The notes below the pieces were generated by a model. The model ran no database searches. It worked only from the letters and a program-made list of their open reading frames with translations, and was not told where the DNA came from. Positions 24,990-36,150 of a DNA stretch of 64,000 nt are shown here, in pieces (position 1 is the first letter of the stretch; every line of letters starts with the position of its first letter). Origin of the DNA: Uloborus plumipes (taxonomy: Eukaryota > Arthropoda > Arachnida > Araneae > Uloboridae). The stretch covers positions 23,857 through 87,856 of the forward strand of contig JAXGGA010004484.1 in NCBI GenBank assembly GCA_038373865.1, given 5' to 3'. A program made the translations under genes and the position numbers.

Positions 24990-25207
24990 TACCGTAAAGT
25001 CGGGTTACTTGAGCCCATTACAGTAAAATGATAAAATCTAGGTTTGGTACTTATTAGTTGAAGACTTGCACGTAGTTCCTCGTTTCTCCTCTAGGTAGAA
25101 GCACTCTGCAGTCTCTAATGCTAGTACCAAACAGTATGCAGATTTTATCATTTTACTGTGGGCTCAAGTAACCTCCTTGTGGGTCCAAGTAACCCGACTT
25201 TACGGTA
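24990..25207. mobile_element. MITE, ~217 bp, long TIRs
   Basis: TACCGTAAAGTCGGGTTACT at the left matches the inverted right end. Further in, AGTAAAATGATAAAATCT is mirrored by AGATTTTATCATTTTACT, so the TIR runs for about 55 bp with a 15-20-nt insertion (CCTCCTTGTGGGTCC) in the right arm. Non-coding and well preserved. Confidence 0.85.
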
Positions 25208-26404
25208 ACTACAACCATTTTTTTATTTTTATTTTACTGCATTTTATTTCTCTTTGCGGTAAATTTACTGATAATATAAAACCAAAGTAGGTAAAGGTAT
25301 GAGAAATCTAAACATAAATGTAAATGTGGTATTTTTATTTAGATATAAAAATGACTTTTCTGTCCATTTATGCTCCAATAGTGAACTTTTTTTATTTCAT
25401 CTCTATATCAAATAGCTGATATAAAGGGGACTTCTTTCGATAGTAAAAAATAGAACTGGTGTCAAAAGACGAATTTTATGCAAATATTTTCGATATCAAA
25501 TAACGCACTTTAGTTGGTTCGGATGTCTGTATTCATACGTTATTCAACAATGCTTTTATACTAGAAAACATCAAATATTTGATCGTAGCATAAATATTTA
25601 CGACTCGTTTTGTCCAAAGCTTAGAGTTTTCTAATATTCAGATGAGATTACGGCATAAATCAAGCATAATACCTATAAATATTTGTATAAGTTTAATATA
25701 TTTCACGTAATTGTTAAATAAGAATTAAAAAAACACGATCACGTTCTTAAATGTTCTAATTTTCATGTTTTCAGCAATAAATGATATAAATAATTTGGGC
25801 TTTGTGTTTACCGCTTTGAAATTATATAAATTGGTGCTATGCTATTGAATAACACAAACAAAATAAATTTCATTAAATACAATGCATTAAATTAATACGT
25901 CAATTCAAAACGTGTTCCCTTTTAACTTTTAATGAAACCATTTCCTTATTTTCTTCCCAGTTCATCCGTAAAAGATGTAGCAATTGTTTTTACATTTCCT
26001 CATGACTTTTAAATTGGCAATATAAATTAATATTTAATGAAAATAATTGCAATGTGAAAGCAGACTTTACATAATATGACTGGTATTTGCTCCCTGACAT
26101 TTATATTTGGTTAGATTAGGTAATGCCCTTTTTATCTAAAAAGGATTTTCACAGACGGTGAGCATAGTTGTTACATTTGTCTTAATTTTAATTATTTCAT
26201 CTGGTTTTTTCTGTTGAATATGGTACAGATGTTCATTACGAGGTGCGTGATTGTTTTTTTTTAATTGTTTTGATGAATTTACTTTTACTCATTGTGTATT
26301 TGTAATTAATAATCGTTTTTTATTGTTTAAAACGTTTTTATATCTATTAAATCGTGAAAAAACGTAATGAACAACTGAATGAATAAGCTTTAAACAATCA
26401 GAAA
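25208..26404. other. No feature seen
   Basis: AT-rich flank of the piggyBac-like element. No gene recognised. Confidence 0.4.
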
Positions 26405-27331
26405 TTAACCCTGCTACTGTGTTCGGGTCCTTTTCGACCCAAAACAGATTTCATTTGCTTATAAATTTTCGAGTAACGTTGGTATAACGTTGTAACTTCA
26501 TGAATGTGTTCATTTTCATGTTATATTACACTCATATTTTTTTTGTTTTGATTGAAGCATAACCCTACTTGTGAAAAAAAAGTTTACTAATACTGTGTTC
26601 GGGTCCTTTTGGACCCATATGTTTAAAAAGCATGTATCAGAGAAACAAACTCATTTTATGCTTGTTTATTTTATGCATAATTTATGAAACAATAAATAAA
26701 ACATTTGTTCATTGTTTTTGTTCGTTTTTTAAATATTTTTAATGGTTATCTTCTGTTTTTCTTTCATTCATTTTTTTTCTTCTTTTTTTTCTTTCTGAAT
26801 ACCATTTCTTCCTTTCTATGAATTGAAATCAGTACCAGTGAAAATGTTTCAAGGTTATCTTTCATAGAACTGCAAACTCTGCAATTATGCCTATCTGAGG
26901 GGAATTCCCTTTTACCCCCTCTCTCCGCCGCTTCCCCCGCGCATATGATTCTGTACATAAATCTGTACATCTCATACAAATGTTGTACTGTTCGTATTTC
27001 CATTTTTAACACTTCTTTTTAAGCTTAAAAATCTCTAGTAAATTTCTTAAAGTGACAGCTTACATAATTTTGTTAGTTTTCTTTAGTACGAAAACTGGAA
27101 TTGCTATAATATTTAAATTTTATTTATGTGTTTTCTCGGATTAAATATGTAAAATAAAATACAAAAATTGAGTGATTTATATTTGGAAGTTTCTAATAAA
27201 ATCAAATATAACAATTAAACTTGAAAAAATATATAAAAAAGCGGTGTTAGGGAATAAATTACATATGTTGGGTCCATTTGGACCCGAACACAGTATACGT
27301 ATGTTCGGGACGAACACAGCAGCAGGGTTAA
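26405..27331. mobile_element. piggyBac-like element, internally deleted
   Basis: It is bounded by TTAA at 26405-26408 and 27328-27331. The left end continues CCCTGCTACTGTGTTCGGGT and the right end, read inverted, CCCTGCTGCTGTGTTCGTCC. A GTGTTCGGGTCC motif is repeated inside each end (26590 and about 27285), as expected for subterminal repeats. The TTAA duplication and CCC termini are the piggyBac signature. At 0.93 kb it is far shorter than an autonomous element. Confidence 0.85.
26764..27012 (-). pseudogene. Possible piggyBac transposase C-terminal relic
   Basis: A minus-strand open frame inside the TTAA-bounded element contains REFPSDRHNCRVCSSMKDN. An R-x-C-x-x-C spacing followed by a K-rich stretch is what the C-terminal cysteine-rich domain of piggyBac transposases looks like, but only one CxxC pair is present and the rest does not fit. 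The location inside a piggyBac-type element is the main support. It may be chance. Confidence 0.3.
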
Positions 27332-27595
27332 AAGAAAGAAAGAAAGAAAAAGTAAGCTATTGAGCTGCGCATTTCATTTAGAAGACTATCAGAATGGTAT
27401 AACATTGACTTATCGAGCAAACCAGATACACTCGGAAAAAAAAGAAGAACTACTAATGCTAGCATTAGGTTTTTCAAAGAATTGCAGAGACGCATTCTGC
27501 CAAAGAAATAGTAATTTGGTAAATCTGGTGTAAGAAAACAAAGAAAAATTTAAGAGCCCTTAAAAAAAATATGAAACACGTGCATTAAAAGCATA

Positions 27596-28012
27596 CACAG
27601 TTAAAAACTCAGGAACCTTTTATGGTATATGCTACTGTAACATGTTGTGTTTACAGTACAGAACTTTTTTGCAGTAAATTGTACCAAGGGAAAAAAAACG
27701 ATTATAGCTCTAATTAATACACCACGTGACTTACTGTGCGAAACCCTTATCACTCTGTTTCCAGTCAAGTGAATAGCAAAACCAGTATGCGGATATAGGG
27801 TTCCAGGATCGTTCTTTGCAGACGCAACTTATACTTTTTATTTCTTGTCTTTTCTACCCTTAAATTTTACAGTAAAATTATATCTTGGGGTAAAAGTAAC
27901 TGGCAAAACGAATGCTAGTAACTTTTACTGCAAAATGTACACCAGTGTAACTAGAGATAAAAACCATTGTTATCTATAAAACAATGCACTTAGTAATTTT
28001 TAACTGGTACTA
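27596..28012. repeat. Possible TIR repeat, weak
   Basis: CAGTTAAAAACTCAGGAACC at the left has a loose inverted counterpart (CCAGTTAAAAATTACT, minus strand) near 28000. The interior has ACAGTA/GCAGTAAAT motifs that recall the CACTG(T/C)AAAAA MITE family. The ends are too diverged for a firm call. Confidence 0.3.
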
Positions 28013-29800
28013 AGTAAAGTGCACTAGTGAAAAATGCCCATAAAATGCCTTATTCTTTAAAATAAAAATATAGTTAAAGCTTAATGTTCGCTTTTTCTTT
28101 TTTTTTCTGTTTTTGTTTTTTTTTTTTTTTGTAAACGTGTATATGATCTCAGCTAAAACCAAGTGCTATAGTACACAAAGTCTGGGTTTTTCCAACTACT
28201 ACTTTCTGTCACGTAAAATTTATAATGATGATTATTTTTATCTTCATCACAACGCGAGTAAGTTCATCACAACGTAAAAAACATCTACACACCGTAAAGT
28301 ATACTTTTTTCTGAAAATATTTAACCTTTGAAGTTATCGCTATGGTAGAGTAATTAAAATCCTACAGAAACCTAGAAATGGGTGTAAATATTCAATAAAA
28401 GCCTGATCTAGCAAGTCAGTCACATGAAAATTAGAAAATGCAGATCCTGTATTACTAGCAACATTTACTGCCGTAATTAATGTCAATGTTAAATTCATTA
28501 ACTTCAAGCTTTTGATTCTATGAAAAACGTGTAAAATAGATTTTTAATCTTCATTCTACTATTAAATCTTTTACTCCTGCAAGAACTATAATTGAAAACT
28601 ATAGATAGCTTAGGTATTTGTCTACCTTAATATTTCTAAATCTCTCTAAAATCAAGTTGTTTTGAAATGACCTTACTTGTCCCAAAAACGTTGTATTTAT
28701 CTTCAAAAACATATCTCTTTTGCATTTTAAACCATGTTTGGAGCGAAATCACTCATCTATCTTTCAAATAGACGAATCAAGTATCTTCCAGCGACTTCGG
28801 AAAACAGCGTTGCTTTTGTACCTTGTTTTATTACCATGTCGGTCTATGTATTGATGCTTTGGATACCGCATATTTGTTTACACATTTCAGAGAAATATGT
28901 AAACAAATTCCGTATTTTAATTAAATACGGAAAAAATATTGGAAAATCGTTCAGCCAATTAATGTTTTCACAAATACTCTGTTTAAATTTTCATTGACAA
29001 AATTTAATTTAAAATTACATATGGTATTCCTTTCAGCACCTTTGTCTAGCACCGAATAATATATAAGAGTTGCTGTAGAAACTTTTCTGAGTCTCTAATT
29101 TTGTTATCGTTCATTCCTATGGCCTAACTTTTATCTTCCGAATTTGTATGGCAATAAAGTCAAAAAGGGAGGTGAAGGAAAAGTAACAGAGCATCTCTCA
29201 TTCGTTGTAACTCTAAGTACATGTTTAATAAGTCACTTTTAAAGTTCTTTGTTAGCTTACCAACAAAATCCTTTCTTTATATTGCAGGCACTTTCATCTC
29301 TCTATGAAGGATCTAAATGTGCTTCAAGGCTGTCGTTAACCCATTCATATTCCCTCTGTATCACCATCACTGATTACGTTTAAAAGTTTCAGAGCTGAAA
29401 AATTAAATTAACAACTATTTTTCCCCCATTCTTCCATGATTGTTATTGCTTACTTTGCTTGTTAAAAGTTTCAAATCACTATGAATTTAAAAATTTTTAT
29501 CGCTTCCTTTCGGACCAATATATGCACGAGAACAGCTTCATGTAAACGCATACGTAGAGAATATGTTACAGTATTATACTTGTGCAATAACTCTCATTAC
29601 ATTTTTGAAATTTTCCATTTTCGTTGCTTATCATTTCGTCGCTATTTCATATATATTTTGTTCAAAATATTATATTATATTATATTTCAAATTTAATAAC
29701 TACACTACTGCCATTGCAAATTGATCTGCTTGCCGATTTAATTTGATTTTCATAACAAGAAAAACCCTACCAGGGGTTCAAACAAAACATTATTGTATTT
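28013..29800. other. No feature seen
   Basis: AT-rich. An 87-codon plus frame at 28734-28997 has no domain I recognise and no supporting context. A T-run lies at about 28119-28130. Confidence 0.4.
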
Positions 29801-29802
29801 TT

Positions 29803-30604
29803 TATTTGTTACTAGCTGTTGTGCCCAGCTTTGCTCGGATTTTAAATGCATTATATAAGTTCAGGTCCTAAATATTAAGGGAACCTCAAACCCTTTATTT
29901 TTGACAAAAATGGCAAAAATATAGAATGCAATTCGTAAAATCCTTTTTAAGTGTTGTAAAAACCTTTTCAATAGCATTAATTGTCTTTAAACGTTTCTGA
30001 TGTCCAGTTCGATGCTTACTTTTTTTTTGCACATAAAACGCTGCAAATGCTTTGGAAAAATAAAATGCAGGTTTAGGGTTACAATTATATGAAAACCTGT
30101 GGGGGGGGGGATGATTAATCTCTGGCACTAATGGCAAAAACAATTTAAAAATTTATTTTTGCAGCACTCAGGCCAAAATGGCAACAGATAGAAATCATTA
30201 ATGAGATTTTTTCACGTGCAGACGATCGTCGATTTGCAATTAAAAATTAAATTCCGCTTTCTTTTAAAAGCCCGTATATTTTTTCAGGGTGGAGATAGCG
30301 ATTAGTGGTTTTGAAAGCCTACGGAAGAAAACTTTCCTAAAAGGTTGTTTTTGCGTTCTCTCGAATGAAACCAAGATCGAGAAGATCCGATAAGTATTTC
30401 GCTAGATAGAGTCATTTTTAAGTCGTTTATTCGAAATTGAAACGGATCGGTATTTTTTTCCCGCTCAAAAACCACCATATGATCCTTCCTGAGTATCCCA
30501 AGTATCTCCCTGCCAAATTTCGTCCTAATCAGACGTAAACTGTAGATTTGTATAAGGTACAAACACGCACACAACAACACACATACTTTTTGTTTTATTT
30601 ATAT
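29803..30604 (+). mobile_element. Interspersed repeat, ~800 bp
   Basis: It begins TTACTAGCTGTTGTGCCCAG followed by CTTTGCTCGG. It ends in CACACAACAACACACATAC and TTTTATTTATATGGA. This start and end layout, with TCTCCCTGCCAAATTTCGTC just before the CA-rich tail, is common to abundant non-autonomous retroelement or Helitron-like repeats of arthropods. Two minus frames (29895-30143 and 30302-30580) carry no known domain. Confidence 0.55.
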
Positions 30605-30653
30605 GGACTTTTATGTAAACATTTTACTTATGCAGCATTTCATTATTTTGATC

Positions 30654-30765
30654 CACTGTAGAAAATAGATGTTGTTTTTACAGTATAACATAGCTTATTT
30701 TTAAGCAACTTTACAGTTATAAACTGTGAAACTGCTAATTTTAAAGTAGTAGACTGTAAGTTATT
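30654..30765. mobile_element. CACTG(T/C)AAAAA-family MITE, copy 2 (fragment)
   Basis: It starts CACTGTAGAAAATAGATG, then GTTGTTTTTACAGTATAACA, then TTACAGTTATAAACTGTGAA. The right half of the family consensus, with the CTGCCAGTATTATACTG block, is missing. Confidence 0.65.
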
Positions 30766-31078
30766 TTTTTCATTCTATTTGTCTTCAGTTATTAAGTCTG
30801 AAACAGGAATCACCTGGTGTTTAGCTGTCTCTAATTTTAGCGCCCATCAGGAAAGTGTTCCTAATACCCAGTATTTTTCTAGGCAGGGGTAATTATGAGC
30901 ATTTTTTCAGAGTAGTTTTTTCCACTTCAGGTCCAATTTTATGATCGAAATAGTTATTTTGATCATTTAACTGAGCCATTGACGTTTTTTAATGATTTGT
31001 ATGAAGTTGTACGTAAGCTTTAACGTCCAAACGTCTTGCACTTATGTGAAGAAGACGTCACCACCTTAATACATTAAA

Positions 31079-32125
<1,047 letters not shown>

Positions 32126-32184
32126 ATATTATAAATTGGGAACATGACCTGCAGAGAGACAGTGAACACCTTCGTCATCCCTTT

Positions 32185-32545
32185 TAGTGTTTTGCACAAC
32201 ATTTAAAGGGGCAAAGTCAAATTTATAGGATGGGAGCAGGTCGTCCTACAGACATCATAACTGATGTGAAGCTAACTCTAGCAAAATGTCAAATTGCTAG
32301 GACTCTTATGGGGTTTCCTTGCGACAAGGAAAAGTTGAAAAGCCTTATTCAAGACTTTGCTTTGGCTAATGAATTGCACGTCCGATTCCAAGATGGAAAG
32401 AAGATGATGACTGACACATTATAGTTTCATTAACCTGTATTCGAATATTTCTCTAAAAAAATCAGAACTCCTACGAAAATCTAGGAAAAAAGCCAGAGAT
32501 CCCGCCGTGGTATACCATTTTTATGATGGAATCAAGGAATTCACT
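32185..32545 (+). pseudogene. pogo-like transposase N-terminal fragment
   Basis: The plus-strand frame reads GAGRPTDIITDVKLTLAKCQ, then MGFPCDKEKLKSLIQDFALA and NELHVRFQDGKKM before a stop at 32424. These match the GRPTxLSxxxExxL...GFPLTxxxLxxLVxxYxxxNxLxxPFKxG segment, the CENP-B-type DNA-binding domain of pogo/Tigger transposases. After a frame change, SLKKSELLRKSRKKARDP and VVYHFYDGIKEF continue as the LSLRKPExLxxARxxA...VxxFFxxL segment that precedes the DDE domain. The catalytic part is absent. It could have bound the element's termini but cannot transpose. Confidence 0.8.
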
Positions 32546-32934
32546 GAAAAGTCAGGGTAATCCGGGGGGAAAAGCATGGTCATATTTACCCCATGCACTA
32601 TGGGGTAATTATGAACAATTGGTTTAATTATGAATACGAATTTAAAAAAAATACGCAGCTGCCAAAATATTAAAAAAACTGGTCGCGCAGTTTACCAGAA
32701 GAGTGAATAATTGTTTCTGATGGATGTCCAGCTTTTTTAGTAGGACATGGTGCTCCAGAGAGCAGTTAGCGTGTGAGAGTAAAAATGTGTTCATAATTAC
32801 CCCACTTGACCCTACTTGATTAGTAAGATTTACAATAGTATAAAATAACTAATTTTACGTCAAGGTAAAACAATAACAGAGATATCAGAATTAAAGAAAT
32901 GTATTACTTCTGAATATTTTAAACGTATAGTCAT

Positions 32935-33180
32935 TATTAAATGGCACCCGTTGTTTGGCCACTGCAAGGCGATCTTGGACAAACCTCTTTCCAGCCCCTC
33001 TCAGACTTTTGGATGTTTCCAAAGTTGAAGGAGACAGTAAAAGGTCAACGTCTTCAACAGATGCCGAAGTTCAGGCAGACTGGAAACACCTACACAGCCA
33101 ACTGGAGTCTTTCTCCGTCAACGAAATTACTTTGCTGAAACTCGTGTTTACAATGTGTAAGAGTATGTTATACTATTGAA
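32935..33180 (+). pseudogene. mariner-type transposase fragment
   Basis: A frame containing LSDFWMFPKLKETVKGQR corresponds to the ...DLAPCDFFLFPKLKxxLKGxRF block near the C-terminus of mariner transposases, including the last catalytic Asp (the D of SDFW). A second frame supplies TDAEVQADWKHLHS, the residues that normally follow (xxDVxxxxxxxL). The fragment is therefore frameshifted. Only about 80 codons remain and I see no TIRs around it. It is unrelated in position to the mariner at 15121. Confidence 0.65.
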
Positions 33181-34000
33181 TACCTACTTATCAATCAACT
33201 CACGTATATTTAATATTGCTTTAAAAAGCAAAACATAACAGTTATTTTCATTAAAAATAATCTTTAAAAGAAAACAAAATATGAAAAAAAAAAAAAAAAA
33301 TGACGATCCTGAGTAAGGGAAGCCAGCTAACACTAAGGAAACTATTTTGACAATCTTGCTAAAGGAAGGAAACTATACGCCCGTCATTTCAAGTTTTGTC
33401 CAGGTTGGGGGGGGGGGGTGCAAAGGGTAAAAACACAATACATTTTCACCAGAAAACAACATAAACCACGTCCACTTATATGTAAATACATAGATTTCTT
33501 AAAGTCACCCCTGCCCTCCCCCCTTCTAAATGACAGGCCTGGGCAAATACCAAGGAGAGCATAGCATCCTTAAGCTAGACTAATAAGAGATTCAGGTCGT
33601 TCGAATTAATGCAAGTAGGACTAAGCTAATTGAGCCAATGTGCATAAACTGCTCAGCAGAATTCAAAAAGAAAAAAAAAATATTTCGAATTCAAGAGAAT
33701 GAAATAAAAAACTTCAAATGACAAAATTACAAAAATACATGAGGAAATTATAAAACATACGGTATTCAATACATATACACATTTTTGAACTAATTCCCTT
33801 TTATTTATGTCTTATGTGCATATGATTGGCTGTCCGAATTAAGCTCTGGTTCAATTGGATTTGGATTAATAAGGATTTAATATGTAGTTAATTTTCAAAT
33901 TAAGTATGTTTACACGCATTAAGTATAATTTCATGTCATTATCTAAGAAAATGTAATATAACAGTAGGTAAGCAAGATAGTGTGAGATTTTTTTTGGCTA
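33181..34000. other. No gene; homopolymer tracts
   Basis: Contains an A-run (33282-33300) and a G-run (about 33407-33418). No feature recognised otherwise. Confidence 0.45.
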
Positions 34001-34205
34001 TAGTCGAGCCTGCTGAATGGAATGGCCATTTTACGACAAAAAATATTCTAATAAGCAGGATATTCCTTTATCCGGGATCAAAATAATGCATTACGCAGTA
34101 AAAAATAGTTGTTGTTTTTACCGTAAAATTCAGCTAATTTTATAGTAATTATCTGTAAAAATTGCTGATTTTACAGTAATTAACTTTAAAATTGCTGCTT
34201 CAGAG

Positions 34206-35349
34206 CAATTTGTGGTGGGTACATGACTTCATGAAACTTCACTGAACACTCTACGAAAATTCGCTAAGTCCGGTGCCTCCCCCCCCCCCAATTTTACGAA
34301 GAAAACTAAATGGAATATCCCAATCGCCCGGCCGCGCAAAGAGAAGCAGCAGTTTTTTTGGCAAAGGAGAACGAAGACAGGAAGTATCTGACGCACCCCC
34401 AATTTACGACCACAGAAGAATTCAGACTCCTCCCACGACGGGAAGAAAAAGGTCACGGTTGCAAGGAAAAGCTGTGATGAGCCTAGATGAAATCAATTAA
34501 GGAGAGAAAAAGCAGCTAAAAAGAAGACATAGGGGGATCTGGCAAGGGAGGTGAAGGAAAGAAGTAAAGTGAAGCCAAACGACACACAACAAGAGATATA
34601 AGGAGCTGCACCACAGATTGCAGGGATTATTCTTTTAAAGATTTTTGTAGAGATTGTGAGGACCAGTCGATTTTGTGAACGGATATGGGGCCAGTTTTGT
34701 GTGTCTCTGGATATTAAAATTTTGAGCACCAATTCTGGTACCCAATCATCCGAGGTGTGATGGACAGCATCAACGACTTAAAGATATTGTTGGTACAAGG
34801 ATGAAGGAGATTGTAGAGAGCCAGAAATGTTGTTAATAACCAATGAATAAACCTGAGTGTACACCCCATATGGTGAGTTTGTTTTTTTTATGATGTATTC
34901 TTGCATTTTCTGAACGCCGAGCCAGAGTATTTCACTCCAATGCAATGTACAGTTTTTTTTTATGTCGTGTTTAATTGCGGAATGTAAGTGAGCAATTTTT
35001 ACTGTTCGAGAATTTAACTTTATAATTTGTTTTTTTTTTCATCTAGTCTTATAATATGTTTTGTGGATTTTTAAACACTAACGATCACGCGGCCTAATGT
35101 AATCATTTTCCAAATTTAATGTCATTTGCTCACTGCTTTCCAGATGAGGTTGTCTTTCGTTAGAAATTGGAGCAATGCTTGAGGCTATTTTCTTTTCCTT
35201 TTCAGCAGAATATTTATCTTTTTCTTTCAGCAGAATTAATTGGGAATTTCAGTTTTTAATTAGGTTTTAAATTATGTTAGGAGGTAAATTATTGAAGATT
35301 ATAGAATGGATGATTATTACATATTAATTAACTTTTTAACTTACTACAC
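34206..35349 (+). other. GC-richer insert with polyadenylation signal
   Basis: Positions 34260-34870 are clearly richer in G+C than the flanks. A plus frame at 34273-34500 (75 codons) includes RRKLNGISQSPGRAKRSSSF and is basic, with no domain I know. An AATAAA at 34846-34851 is followed by a GT/T-rich stretch (34873-34890), as in a 3' end or the R/U5 part of an LTR. It sits between pieces of one MITE, so it is an insertion. A solo LTR, a retrocopy of a host transcript, or another repeat would all fit. I found no clear TG...CA ends or target duplication. Confidence 0.4.
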
Positions 35350-36150
35350 CACACAGTTAACTGCAAAAATGCTTATTTTCCAGTTAAAAAGATTTTATTA
35401 CTGTGGATTTTACAGTTTTAACCTGGAACCTCTGCTGCCAGTATTATACTGTTGTTTTTACAGTATAATACAGCTAATTTCATGGTAATAAACGGGTCAT
35501 TCCATGTGAAATCAACAAGCCTCAAAACTTGACCATCACCAATTTCAAAAAAAATTATAGGGTTGATTACGTCTATGAAGTGATACAAAAAACTGATTTT
35601 AAAATTTTTTTTCAGCTGTTAGTTTTTTGTGTGAGACCGCTTAAAAAACTCGAAAAATGGCAAAAAGTGAAATTTTGGTACATACAAAGACTCAAGTTTC
35701 TCAGCTTCTATTGCAGCTAAAGTCTTTTGTTATATGTCATTTTAAAGCTCTTTAAACAGGCTTTCATATGATATGTAACTTGACAAGATTTCGCGATGTT
35801 AATATTTCAAGGTCACCGAAAGCATAATTTGACCTTGAATATCTCAAAAAGTGCATTTCTTAAAAATCTGAAAAAAATATATATATTACTTCATAATGTG
35901 GTGTATATGTGGTAAAATTTTCAGAATGGGACAGCAATGGGATCTGGACGAAAAATGGCATAGACTTTTTACCCTCTTACCACTTTATTGCAATGTCTAT
36001 GGCTACTGAAGAGATATAATACAGAAATACTGCAAACTGTGAAATGTTATATACAAGTAACGGTTGGCACATTCCATTTCTTGGTTTGAGAGGTAATAAA
36101 TCATTCCTGTTGCCTTTCTCCTAAGGTCTACTTTCGAAATAACGGCACTA

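Noticed and set aside
28734..28997. 87-codon plus frame as a host gene
   Set aside because: No domain, no splice context that I can support, and such lengths occur by chance in 64 kb.
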